From CAXMQZ01 sp963707075 (GTDB lineage: Bacteria > Acidobacteriota > Thermoanaerobaculia > Multivoradales > JAHEKO01): 64,000 nt of DNA. A program made the translations under genes and the position numbers. Positions 35,491 through 44,027 of this stretch are shown piece after piece. How positions within the stretch are numbered: the stretch's first letter is position 1; each line of letters begins with the position of its first letter. A model generated the notes under the pieces. The model was not told where the DNA came from. It saw only the letters and a program-made list of their open reading frames with translations, and ran no database searches. Where the stretch lies: the NCBI GenBank assembly GCA_963707075.1, contig CAVPOX010000004.1, forward strand, positions 186,001 to 250,000, written 5' to 3'.

Positions 35491-37837
35491 ATCCTGGCAG
35501 CATCTCGAACGTCTCTTCGAGGCGGTGGTGCAACTCTCGCCAGAGGAGAGGGGCGCCTTCCTCCGTCGCGAATGTGACGACCCCGAGCTGATTGCCGAAG
35601 TCGAGCGACTGATCGCACACGATTCGTCATCTCAGGATCTCATCGCCGGTGCGGTCGACGAGGTGATCACCGACACAGCTCTAGCCGAGCGGATCGGCTC
35701 TGATCCAGGTCGGTTCCAGGGCGAGAACTCCGGCGGTCTGGCGCCGGGTGACCTGATCGGGCCCTATCGCGTCGTCGATTCTCTCGGAGAGGGTGGGATG
35801 GGAGTGGTCTACCTGGGCGAGCGGGCCGACGCGACCTACGAGCAGCGGGTGGCGATCAAGGTCGTCCGCGAGGCCCTGCCCGGAACGGTCGAGAAGTTCC
35901 AGACGGAACGACAGATTCTGGCCGATCTGGTCCACCCCAACATCGCTCGCTTGCTCGACGGAGGCTCGACGCCAGGGGGGCTGCCCTATCTGGTGATGGA
36001 GTTCGTCGATGGCGATCCGATCGACACGTACGCCGACGGACACCACCTGGATCTCCAGGAGCGATTGAGGCTTTTTCTGTCAGTCTGCGAGGCGGTTCGG
36101 TTCGCCCACCGGAATCTCGTCGTCCACCGCGACCTCAAACCCAGCAACATCCTGGTATCGGCCGGGGGGCAGCCGCGGCTTCTCGACTTTGGCATCGCCC
36201 GATTACTGGGTCCAGAAGGTCTACAAGGGGACATGACTTTCTCTGTTGGGCGGTTCTTCACCCCCGAATTCGCCAGCCCGGAACAGGTTCGGGGAGAGCG
36301 CGTCACAACCGCCGCGGATGTCTACTCGCTGGGCGTCCTGCTGTATCTCCTGATTACTGGTGAAAGGCCGTATCAGGTCGACACGGCCAGCCTGATCGGA
36401 ATCGAGAGGGTCGTCTGTGAGGAGATTCCAACGGCGCCGAGTACGAAGTTGTCTGGCGAAGCGCGTCGTGCCGTTGCTGGCGACCTGGACTGGATCACCC
36501 TCAAGGCCCTGGAAAAAGATCCGGAGCGGCGATATGGATCGGCACTGGAGTTGAAGGAAGACCTGGAGCGCCATCTCAATCACGTGCCGGTCCAGGCTCG
36601 GCCGCCCAGCGCCGGGTATCGGCTGAGCCGGTTTGTCCGTCGCAACCGCGCGGTGGTGACCGCAACCTCGCTGGCGATCCTGGCGTTGATCGCCGGGTTG
36701 GTGATGGCTGGGTCAGGCTTCATCAGCGCCACCGAGGCCAAGCGGGCTGCTGAGCGGGATGCCGCGTCGTCGCGAGAGGTGACGGCCTTCCTGCAGCAGA
36801 TGCTGGCCTCGGTCAAGCCAGCGAAGGCGCGTGGACAGGAGGTGACGGTTCGCGAGGTGCTCGATGAAGCCGCAGCGGGGCTCGAGGGACGTTTCGAAGA
36901 CGACCCGGAAGTGGAAGCAGCGATCCGGTTCACCATGGGGGACAGCTACCAGGCGCTCGGAGACTTCGAAACGGCCATCCCTCTGCTGGAGCGAGCGGTG
37001 GAGATCCGGCGGGCCGAGCTGCCAGCAGGCGATTCCCGGCTCGGCGACGCGCTGAATGTTCTGGGATTGGCTTATTGGCTTAGCGGGGATCTGGCGGGGT
37101 CGCTGGAGTGCTCCGAGGAGCTCCTGGAGCTACGGGAGGCCGAGTTCGGTCAGGACCACGTGGAGTACACCCAGGTGTTGGTGAATATCGCCAACGCCCA
37201 TGCCGATATGGGGAATCTGGACCAGGCGGAGGCGCTCCAGCGCGAGGCATTGGAGACCGAGCGGCGGATTCTCGTCGGGGAGGATCGCGCCGATCTCGCC
37301 TACACCACCAACAACCTGGCCACGGTCCTGGCCGACCAGGGCAAGTTCGCGGAGGCGATCGAGCTGCATCGCGAATCCCTGTCACTGCGACGGGAATTCA
37401 TGGGCGATGACAGCCCCGAGGCCGCGATCAGCCTGGGAAATCTCGGCTTCGCGCTGCACGGCGCCGGTGAGCTCCAGGAGGCCGAGGCACGGCTGCGTGA
37501 GGCGCTCGAGCTCGGTGCCACGATCTTCGGTCCCGACCATCTCCGCGTCGCCGGATCGATGTCTCGCCTGGCGCGGATCCTGGTCGATCGGGGTGAGCTT
37601 GAAGAGGCTGAGCGTCTGGCTCGCGAGTCGTTGAGGATCCACACGCATTCGATGGGGGCCCGTGGCTGGCGCACCGGTGTTTCGCACGGGTTGATTGGCC
37701 TGGTGCTCGCCGAGTCGGGGCAGACGGCGCAGGCTCGGAGCGAGCTCGAGCTGGCCCGTGGCATCCTGTTGGAGACCCTGGGTGCGGATCACGCCAGGAC
37801 GGTCGAGGTCGCAGCCTGGCTCGACGATCTTTCGTGA
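35480..37837 (+). CDS. Ser/Thr protein kinase with TPR repeats
   Basis: 785 residues starting at GTG 35480, inside the sigma gene; this gives VGTESWQHLERLFEAVVQLS, the usual N-terminal helical domain of acidobacterial kinases adjoining ECF sigma factors. Kinase residues about 90-355: LGEGGMGVVYLGERADATY, VAIKVV lysine, HRDLKPSNILVS, LLDFGIARLL, PEFASPEQVRGE. TM helix near 395-415 (VVTATSLAILALIAGLVMAG). The C-terminal half is TPR of the Kinesin-light-chain type with 42-residue units (AIPLLERAVEIRRAELPAGD, NNLATVLADQGKFAEAIELH). The sigma-kinase pair likely forms a signal unit; ligand unknown. Confidence 0.93.
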   Translation: MGTESWQHLERLFEAVVQLSPEERGAFLRRECDDPELIAEVERLIAHDSSSQDLIAGAVDEVITDTALAERIGSDPGRFQGENSGGLAPGDLIGPYRVVDSLGEGGMGVVYLGERADATYEQRVAIKVVREALPGTVEKFQTERQILADLVHPNIARLLDGGSTPGGLPYLVMEFVDGDPIDTYADGHHLDLQERLRLFLSVCEAVRFAHRNLVVHRDLKPSNILVSAGGQPRLLDFGIARLLGPEGLQGDMTFSVGRFFTPEFASPEQVRGERVTTAADVYSLGVLLYLLITGERPYQVDTASLIGIERVVCEEIPTAPSTKLSGEARRAVAGDLDWITLKALEKDPERRYGSALELKEDLERHLNHVPVQARPPSAGYRLSRFVRRNRAVVTATSLAILALIAGLVMAGSGFISATEAKRAAERDAASSREVTAFLQQMLASVKPAKARGQEVTVREVLDEAAAGLEGRFEDDPEVEAAIRFTMGDSYQALGDFETAIPLLERAVEIRRAELPAGDSRLGDALNVLGLAYWLSGDLAGSLECSEELLELREAEFGQDHVEYTQVLVNIANAHADMGNLDQAEALQREALETERRILVGEDRADLAYTTNNLATVLADQGKFAEAIELHRESLSLRREFMGDDSPEAAISLGNLGFALHGAGELQEAEARLREALELGATIFGPDHLRVAGSMSRLARILVDRGELEEAERLARESLRIHTHSMGARGWRTGVSHGLIGLVLAESGQTAQARSELELARGILLETLGADHARTVEVAAWLDDLS

Positions 37838-37839
37838 AG

Positions 37840-37861
37840 CGGCCGGCCTCGGCGCCGGCCG
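37840..37861. terminator. bidirectional terminator hairpin
   Basis: CGGCCGGC, 6-base loop, GCCGGCCG: perfect 8-bp stem between convergent kinase and oxidoreductase genes. Confidence 0.6.
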
Positions 37862-37869
37862 TTGCGTTC

Positions 37870-39237
37870 TCAAGGCTCGATGTTGTGATTCATCCGGAAG
37901 CGGTTGTTCGGGTCCCACTTGCGCTTGAGCTCGACCAGGCGGTCGTAGTTGGGACCGTAGGCGGCGCGGACTCGGGCCTCTTCGCCGGTACCCAGGACGT
38001 TGACGTAGACACCGCCCGTGCTGAACGGGGTCAGGGCGTCATGGAATGCCTGGGTCCACGAGGTGATCTCGTCGTCCCGATCGGGGCTGATCCATCCCGC
38101 CATAATGTGGAAGGCGCAAGGCGCCTCCCGCTGCGGGTAGGCTGTGGCTGAAGGATCGACCCGCGCAATCGCTCCTCCCGCTGCATCGAAATAGGCGGAG
38201 GTGAAGTCCCCCGGTAGCTCGCCGACGTTCGCGATCACGGTCTCGATCAACTCGTCGGACAGCGCGGTGAGCTGGTGCGCCCTCGATTCCCACCGGTGGC
38301 CGGCCGGCAGACCCGCATCGAAAGCCTTCTGGTTCTCGATGTACGACTGCGGAGCGACGAAGGCAAGAATGGGGTTGCCGAAATCGAGTAGAGGTTGGAA
38401 GACCTCCTTGGCGCCAGGGTCGCTGTGGAACACCACCAGGTCGATGACGATCTCGCCGTGAAACTCCGCGGGAAACTCGGGGATCGGAGGCGCATGAAAG
38501 ATGAATGGATAGCACTGGACCTCGTCGGGCGCATCGCGCATGAAGTCGCGGTATAGACGGAGCACCGCGGCCGCATCCTCGAAGCGATGCACGATCTGGC
38601 CGGTCAGGATTTCGGGACCGACCTCGTGGAGGCGAACCTCGAACGAGGTGACGACGCCGAAGTTGCCACTACCGCCGCGCAGGGCCCAGAAGAGGTCTGG
38701 ATTCTCGTCTTCACTGGCGTGAACCAGTCGACCGTCGGCGGTCACGACATCGACGGAGAGCAGATTGTCGACGGCCATGCCGTGCTGGCGGGAGAGATAG
38801 CCGCTGCCGCCGCCGAGGATGAAGCCGGCGACGCCCACAGTCGAGACGGTGCCACCGACAGGCGAGAGGCCGTGCTTCTGAGTCACCGGATCGACTTCGC
38901 CCCACTTGAGACCCGGTTGGATACGAGCCGTCTTGGATTCGGGATCGACCTCGATGCCCTTCATCGGGGAGAGATCGATCAGCAGTCCGCCTTCGCCTAC
39001 GGTGTTGGCGGCAAAGGCGTGTCCGCCGCCCTTGACCGAGAGCTGTAGGTCGTGAGTGCGAGCGAAGTCGACTGCCGCCTGGACATCTTCGGTGGTTTGA
39101 CAGCGAGCGATGACCGCGGGTCGCCGATCGAAGCGCGCATTCCACAGGGCGCGAGCTGCGTCGTAGCCTTCGTCGGCTGGCTCGAGGACCTTTCCAGTCA
39201 GCTTGGTGGCGAGTTCCCGAGTCTTGAATTCAGTCAT
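37870..39237 (-). CDS. FAD-linked oxidoreductase, BBE (berberine-bridge) type
   Basis: 455 residues from ATG 39237, which overlaps the upstream kinase stop by eight bases. The PCMH-type FAD domain is clear: LSVKGGGHAFAANTVGEGGL, where the His would be the site of covalent FAD linkage, then GLKWGEVDPVTQKHGLSPVG, GGGSGYLSRQHGMAVDNLLS and LFWALRGGSGNFGVVTSFEV. The C-terminus has the BBE motif NYDRLVELKRKWDPNNRFRM. The Cys often doubly linked to FAD in the family (V-x-x-G-C-x-x-G) is not present at GVAGFILGG, so linkage is through His only. Oxidises an alcohol, sugar or alkaloid-like substrate with O2; substrate unknown. No signal peptide. Confidence 0.9.
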   Translation of the reverse strand: MTEFKTRELATKLTGKVLEPADEGYDAARALWNARFDRRPAVIARCQTTEDVQAAVDFARTHDLQLSVKGGGHAFAANTVGEGGLLIDLSPMKGIEVDPESKTARIQPGLKWGEVDPVTQKHGLSPVGGTVSTVGVAGFILGGGSGYLSRQHGMAVDNLLSVDVVTADGRLVHASEDENPDLFWALRGGSGNFGVVTSFEVRLHEVGPEILTGQIVHRFEDAAAVLRLYRDFMRDAPDEVQCYPFIFHAPPIPEFPAEFHGEIVIDLVVFHSDPGAKEVFQPLLDFGNPILAFVAPQSYIENQKAFDAGLPAGHRWESRAHQLTALSDELIETVIANVGELPGDFTSAYFDAAGGAIARVDPSATAYPQREAPCAFHIMAGWISPDRDDEITSWTQAFHDALTPFSTGGVYVNVLGTGEEARVRAAYGPNYDRLVELKRKWDPNNRFRMNHNIEP

Positions 39238-41752
39238 GGAGGGTCCCTTCGGGTGGTTCGAAATTGTGGCTTTCGAAGGCGCGTCGAACGAGCTCCGGAT
39301 AGCGCGGGTCGTTGTGGACGGAGGTCCAGATGTCAGGGTAGAGATGGTGGACGGCGAGGCAGGCCCAGTCGGTGAGCTCTGCGGCCTCGGAGAATCCCTG
39401 GAAGGCTGCTTCGATATCGCCCAGCCCGAGGTGTACGAGGCCGACGGCAAAGGCATCGATGTCGGCGTCCATCTCCGCGAGGACTTGTCTCACCAACGGC
39501 TCATTCCCGGCAGCCAGATGCGTCAGGGCGAGGGTCGCCTGCGCCCCCAGTCCGGCCCACTCGACCGTCAAGCCGGCGAGTAACTCCGTGGCTTCGTCGT
39601 GTCGACCGAGCTCGAGAAGCGCCAGGGCCTCGTAGAACGTGGCCGTGGTCCAGCCTGGCGAGAGCTCGCCGGCTCGCCGTGCTTCGGTGAGCGCACTTTC
39701 CGGCTCTCCGATCGTCAACAGCGACAGGGAGAGATGGTTGACGGCTTCGGCTGAAAGCGGATTGATTTCGACGGCCCGTTTCGCCGCGTCGAGTGATCGC
39801 CGAGCCTGCCCGTTGAGATGGTGGAGATAACTCAGCAGGTTATGCGCTTGCCAGTAGCTGGGCTGGAGCCGCACCGCGAGCTCGAGCTGCTGCACCGCCT
39901 CCGGGCCGTTGCGGACCGCCCCGAGATAGGCGGCGAGAGCGCCATGTGCTTCAGCCGATTCCGGATCCAGCTCGACCGCCCGAAGGGCAGCGCGGTGGGC
40001 ACGCTGCAGTCGGTCTCCAGGCTCGCCATATCCATACCAGACCGAGATGGCGAGGGCCTCGCCGAGGCCCGCCCAGGCCGGGGGGTATCCCGGGTCCCGT
40101 TCGACAGCAGACCGGAAGTGCTCTATGGCACGCCGGCAGCCGTTCTCGGTTCGCCGCTCGACCTGCAGTCGGCCAAGGGTAACCAGTCGGTACGCTTCCA
40201 TGTCGTGAGTCAGGGGCTTTCCCCTCGGGATATCCAGCGTCGGAGCGAGCTCCGACTGGAGCGAGTCGACGATCTTGCGAGTCACCTCGCTCTGCAGATC
40301 GAACAGGGTCTCGGTCGAAAGCTCACGATCGTAGCGCTCCGCCCACCGCTGGACGTCTTCGATCGCGTCGATGAGCTGAGCCGTGACCCGGACTCGATTG
40401 CCGACATTCTGCATGGTTCCCTGGATGAGGGTTCCAACGTTGAGCTCGCGACCTATCTCGGGCGGCGACTTTTGCGTGTCGAGATAACCCATCACCGACG
40501 CTCGACTGATGATGGTCAGGCCCTGGATTCTCGACAGCTCCGTGATGAGATCGTTGTGCAGGCCTGTGGCGAGGAAATCGGCATCGTCCGAGCCGCCCAG
40601 GATCGTCAGGGGAAGGACGGCTACAGCGCGAGGGTCGAGAGCCCGCCGCCGCTTCGACGCGGATGACTCGGTCTCGGCCGTCCGTTTGGAGGCGTTGTCA
40701 GATCTCTTCTCGTGCAGCTTCTGAAGGCGATGGCGAAGCTCGAAGGCCGAACCGATGCGGGAGTTGGGCTCCTTCTCGATACAGTGCAGAATCAAGGCGA
40801 CGAGCTCTGCGTCGAGCTCCGGGTGCAGCCGGCGGAGATCTGGCGGCTGCTCCTTGAGGATGGAGAAGATCAGATCGAGTTGGGAATCACCCTCGAACGG
40901 TCTCTTGCCGCCCAGCATCTCGAAAAAGATGACACCCAGCGAGAAGAGATCCGATCGCTGATCGAGGGTCCCGGCACGAATTTGTTCGGGACTCATGTAG
41001 GGGATCGTGCCGACGATCTGGTTCTCCTGGGTGAGGTGGTCGAGGGTCTCTGCGGACGACGCGAGTGCCGGTTCGACGAGTCCTGCCTGGCGCTTGGCGA
41101 GGCCAAAGTCCAGAATCTTGACCTGTCCCGTCGGGGTGATCTTGATGTTGGCGGGTTTCAGGTCGCGATGGATGATGCCGCGTTCATGGGCTGCGTCGAG
41201 CGCCTCGGCCATCTGCAGCCCGAGGCCTAAGAAATCGTCGCGGTCCATCGGGCCATCGCCGATCCGCGAGGTCAGATCCTCGCCCTCGACCAGCTCCATG
41301 ACCAGGAAGTGGATGGGGCGATGCTGGTAATCGCTACCCTCAGCTGCTGGATGTGGACGCTCCGCTCCGCGATCGCCCGCATCGACCAGGGCTTCCAGGT
41401 CTTCCGGGGCCTCCCCGAGTGAAGCACCACCCGTACCAGGGCCGGCCGGAAGCTTGCCGAGCGTAGCCTTACCCTCTTCTTGCGGAGCGAGGCGAGCCTC
41501 CGGCTGGCCAGAAGGAACTGCCGATTCAATGGAGTAGATGGCGGCGATATGCGGGTGATTGAGGCTGGCCAGCACTTTGGCCTCACGTTCGAAGCGGGCC
41601 AGACGTTCAGGGTCGTTGGCGACCGCCTGGGGCAGCACCTTGATGGCCACCTGGCGGCCGAGTTTCGTGTCGGTGGCCCGATAGACCTCACCCATGCCGC
41701 CTTCACCCAGTTTGGCGGTAATCCTGAAATGGGAAAGCGACGATCCGATCAT
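39230..41752 (-). CDS. soluble Ser/Thr kinase with TolB-like and TPR domains, contains palindromic insert
   Basis: 840 residues from ATG 41752 (MIGSSLSHFRITAKLGEGGM); the same frame is open further upstream but that part has no kinase homology. Kinase motifs: VAIKVLPQAV, HRDLKPANIKI, DFGLAKRQAG, IPYMSPEQIRAG. An insert of about 72 residues in the beta4-beta5 loop includes APQEEGKATLGK and AGDRGAERPHPAAE. After the kinase, DPRAVAVLPLTILGG, LTIISRASVMGYLD, VGTLIQGTMQNVG and VTAQLIDAIEDVQRW form a TolB-like domain, then TPR repeats to the end. Unlike the other six kinases I see no TM helix between kinase and TolB-like domain, so it is probably cytoplasmic. Its stop overlaps the oxidoreductase start, implying joint expression. 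Confidence 0.92.
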   Translation of the reverse strand: MIGSSLSHFRITAKLGEGGMGEVYRATDTKLGRQVAIKVLPQAVANDPERLARFEREAKVLASLNHPHIAAIYSIESAVPSGQPEARLAPQEEGKATLGKLPAGPGTGGASLGEAPEDLEALVDAGDRGAERPHPAAEGSDYQHRPIHFLVMELVEGEDLTSRIGDGPMDRDDFLGLGLQMAEALDAAHERGIIHRDLKPANIKITPTGQVKILDFGLAKRQAGLVEPALASSAETLDHLTQENQIVGTIPYMSPEQIRAGTLDQRSDLFSLGVIFFEMLGGKRPFEGDSQLDLIFSILKEQPPDLRRLHPELDAELVALILHCIEKEPNSRIGSAFELRHRLQKLHEKRSDNASKRTAETESSASKRRRALDPRAVAVLPLTILGGSDDADFLATGLHNDLITELSRIQGLTIISRASVMGYLDTQKSPPEIGRELNVGTLIQGTMQNVGNRVRVTAQLIDAIEDVQRWAERYDRELSTETLFDLQSEVTRKIVDSLQSELAPTLDIPRGKPLTHDMEAYRLVTLGRLQVERRTENGCRRAIEHFRSAVERDPGYPPAWAGLGEALAISVWYGYGEPGDRLQRAHRAALRAVELDPESAEAHGALAAYLGAVRNGPEAVQQLELAVRLQPSYWQAHNLLSYLHHLNGQARRSLDAAKRAVEINPLSAEAVNHLSLSLLTIGEPESALTEARRAGELSPGWTTATFYEALALLELGRHDEATELLAGLTVEWAGLGAQATLALTHLAAGNEPLVRQVLAEMDADIDAFAVGLVHLGLGDIEAAFQGFSEAAELTDWACLAVHHLYPDIWTSVHNDPRYPELVRRAFESHNFEPPEGTLHD
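41445..41504 (-). repeat. palindromic in-frame element, copy B
   Basis: In the kinase gene at 39230-41752. Arms GCCGGAAGCTTGCC (41445-41458) and GGCGAGCCTCCGGC (41491-41504) are inverted repeats matching at 12 of 14 positions, with a 32-base core that reads TCGCTCCGCAAGAAGAGG on the coding strand. The arms are unlike those of the other copies. A second block shared with copy C, GGCGATCGCGGAG then GGAGCGTC on the coding strand, follows it. Confidence 0.75.
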
Positions 41753-41859
41753 CTGTTCGCAGAGTTCATTTGCCGGCCTCTGTGCCGGCCATCCACGAGT
41801 CCGCTCGAGTCGTGGGATTCTACCCGGAAGAGCCGGCACGGAGGCACGGTCCCCTGGTG

Positions 41860-42648
41860 CTAGGTCCTTGGTGGGCGGGGGAAGAAGGCGCTGGTGCGGC
41901 GGATGTAGTCGCGGTACTGGGGCTTGGTTTGCTGCAGCCCTTCTTCCAGCAGAGCGACGCCGGACACTTTGATGATGAGGCCGGTCATCAGCACGGGGCT
42001 GATCAGCGTCCAGAGCGACCCGAGGGTGGCCAGGGCGAAACAGCCGAAACCCCACCAGAGGGTGGCGTCGCCGAAGTAGTTGGGGTGCCGGGTATAGCGC
42101 CAAAGACCGCGATCCATGACCTTTCCCTTATTGGCCGGATCAGCTTTGAAGCGGGCCAGTTGGTAGTCGCCGACGGCTTCGAAGAAGAAGCCAACAACGA
42201 AAAGCCCCAGGCCCAGGAGATCGAGCCAGGTCCAGCCCATCGGCTGCCGCGAGGCCTGCACCTGCAGCAGAGGCATGCCGATTAGCCAAAAGAGCACTCC
42301 CTGCAGCCAGAAGATCGTGAGCAACGAGACCAGGGGGAATCGGGCGCCCCACTTCTGTCGCATGGCCGCATAGCGGTAATCCTCGCCTTGGCCCCGGTTG
42401 CGCCACAAGATATGAATCGCCAGTCGCAGGCCCCAGAGGGTGACCAGCATCGGGACGAGTGTCTGGCGGAAGGTCTCGAGGGGTGCCTGGCTGCGGTAGA
42501 ACCAGGCAAGCGTCACAAATCCAAGGCCCCAGAAGATGTCGATGATGGAGGCGTCGCGCTTCACCACGCTGGCAAGCCAGACGCCCGTCGTCAAAGCCAG
42601 CGCGATAGCCAGTCCCGGCCAGGCAAGAGACGTGATGGACTCGATCAC
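41860..42648 (-). CDS. DUF1295 membrane protein (steroid 5-alpha-reductase-like)
   Basis: 262 residues from a GTG that overlaps the preceding stop by four bases (GTGA). Six to seven TM helices (AWPGLAIALALTTGVWLASV, DIFWGLGFVTLAWFYRS, WLDLLGLGLFVVGFFFEAVG). The C-terminal motif GLWRYTRHPNYFGDATLWWG is the signature of the DUF1295/ICMT/steroid-reductase superfamily, whose members reduce or methylate membrane lipids with NADPH or SAM. Last gene of the six-gene lipid operon. In many proteobacteria DUF1295 is encoded with CFA-like synthases, DUF1365 and a flavin amine oxidase, as here. Its exact reaction is unknown. Confidence 0.88.
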   Translation of the reverse strand: MIESITSLAWPGLAIALALTTGVWLASVVKRDASIIDIFWGLGFVTLAWFYRSQAPLETFRQTLVPMLVTLWGLRLAIHILWRNRGQGEDYRYAAMRQKWGARFPLVSLLTIFWLQGVLFWLIGMPLLQVQASRQPMGWTWLDLLGLGLFVVGFFFEAVGDYQLARFKADPANKGKVMDRGLWRYTRHPNYFGDATLWWGFGCFALATLGSLWTLISPVLMTGLIIKVSGVALLEEGLQQTKPQYRDYIRRTSAFFPRPPRT

Positions 42649-42983
42649 GATCGATCGTCCTGTCGCAGCAGCAGGTCCTCGACTTTGGCCGAGTCAGGAA
42701 GTCGCGCCAGTTGTAGCAGAAAGTAGATGGCGATCGCGATGTTGCCGAGCAGCAGGACGAGCACGAACCAGAGCGCACGCAGACTCCAGGTGCGCTCTTT
42801 GTAGGCGATCCACAGGTAGATAACCAGAAAGCCGAAGTAGGCGTCGGCGAGCGTGGCGCGAAACCAGGGATCCTGCCAGAGTTCGGCGCCAGCGGTAAAC
42901 AGGCCGCGATCGAGAGTGGCTGTGGTGGTCACCGCGAGCATGCCCAGCAGGATCAGCAGGAAGAATACCTTCAGCCCCGTCAT
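42645..42983 (-). CDS. DUF1475 small membrane protein
   Basis: 112 residues with three TM helices (VFFLLILLGMLAVTTTATL, YFGFLVIYLWIAYKE, LWFVLVLLLGNIAIAIYFLL). The central part LWQDPWFRATLADAYFGFL matches DUF1475, a family of unknown function that sits with CFA-synthase and DUF1295 genes. It starts with ATG 42983, three bases after the preceding gene stops, and overlaps the next gene by GTGA. A membrane partner for DUF1295 is a plausible role, but only from context. Confidence 0.83.
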   Translation of the reverse strand: MTGLKVFFLLILLGMLAVTTTATLDRGLFTAGAELWQDPWFRATLADAYFGFLVIYLWIAYKERTWSLRALWFVLVLLLGNIAIAIYFLLQLARLPDSAKVEDLLLRQDDRS

Positions 42984-42986
42984 CGA

Positions 42987-44027
42987 TCAGTCCTCCATGG
43001 TAGTCTCCGACGCTCCGTCAAGCGTCCAGAGAGAGTGCGAGACGAACCACTCGTCACCGTCGCCATAGCCGAAAAGCTCGGCGCAGGCCAGAAAGAACAG
43101 GCGCCATCGTTGGAACCAGCGCTCGGCATCGGCGCCATAGACGGATTCGAAGATGGCCCGAATCTGCGCTGCGTGCCGATCCATGTTGGCCAGCCAGGCC
43201 AAAGCGGTCCGCTCGTAGTGCCTGCCGTCGAGGCGCCATCGCCGCTCGAGCCGGAAGGGCCCGGCGAAGCGCTCCATCAGAAGCTCCGAGGGCATCAGGC
43301 CGCCGGTGAAGAAATGCTCGGCCATCCAGTCACTCGGTCCCTTTGTTTCGAAGAAGTAAGGCTGGGTACGGTGACAGAAGACGTGCACGAAGAGTCTGCC
43401 CTCGGTTTTGAGCCAGGATGCGAGGCGCGCGAAGAGCAGCTCATAGTTGCGCATGTGCTCGAACATCTCGACCGAGACGATGCGGTCGAATTGGCGGTCG
43501 ATCTCGAAAGTCCGCATGTCCGCTGTCAGCACCTCGATCTGGGGCAAGCCACGCAGGTCTGCCTGCCGCCGGATGAAGTCACCCTGTGGTGCCGAGTTGG
43601 AGACGGCGGTGATCCGGCAGTGAGGGAAGTGCTCGGCAATCCACAGAGTGACCGATCCCCAGCCACAGCCCAGGTCCAGCACGTCGAGACCATCTTCGAT
43701 TCCGGCGCGCTGGCAGGTGAGCTCCAAGGCCGCGGCTTCAGCAGCGGACAGGGAGGTGGTGCCGTCGGGCCAGTAACAGGCGCTGTACTTGAGGTGACGC
43801 CCGAGGACGATAGTGAAGAACTCCGGCGGCAGCTCATAGTGCTGCTCATTGGCGGTCTGAGTCTCGATGGCCAGAGGACTCTGCCGCATCTCGGCCACCA
43901 GGCGGTCCGCGGCCTCAGGGTCCGAGTGAACTTGCTGCAGCCGACTGTCGAGCAGGCGCCGAATCCCGCTGCGCACCAGAGGGTCGGGAACCAGGCCCCG
44001 TTCCGCCAGTTTTAGTGCCCACTGCAA
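42987..44027 (-). CDS. SAM-dependent methyltransferase, CFA-synthase/coclaurine-N-methyltransferase-like
   Basis: 346 residues from a TTG start (ribosome site GGGGAGGA) that lies inside the 3' end of the previous gene. The SAM fold is clear: VLDLGCGWGSVTLWIAEHFP, YELPPEFFTIVLGRHLKYSA, VSVEMFEHMRNYELL. The protein lacks the N-terminal lipid-binding domain of classical CFA synthase and is closer to the short group that includes plant-like N-methyltransferases and bacterial fatty-acid methylases. With the CFA synthase before it, this would be the second alkyl-chain methylase of the operon; it could add a methyl or methylene group at a double bond. Confidence 0.87.
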   Translation of the reverse strand: MQWALKLAERGLVPDPLVRSGIRRLLDSRLQQVHSDPEAADRLVAEMRQSPLAIETQTANEQHYELPPEFFTIVLGRHLKYSACYWPDGTTSLSAAEAAALELTCQRAGIEDGLDVLDLGCGWGSVTLWIAEHFPHCRITAVSNSAPQGDFIRRQADLRGLPQIEVLTADMRTFEIDRQFDRIVSVEMFEHMRNYELLFARLASWLKTEGRLFVHVFCHRTQPYFFETKGPSDWMAEHFFTGGLMPSELLMERFAGPFRLERRWRLDGRHYERTALAWLANMDRHAAQIRAIFESVYGADAERWFQRWRLFFLACAELFGYGDGDEWFVSHSLWTLDGASETTMED

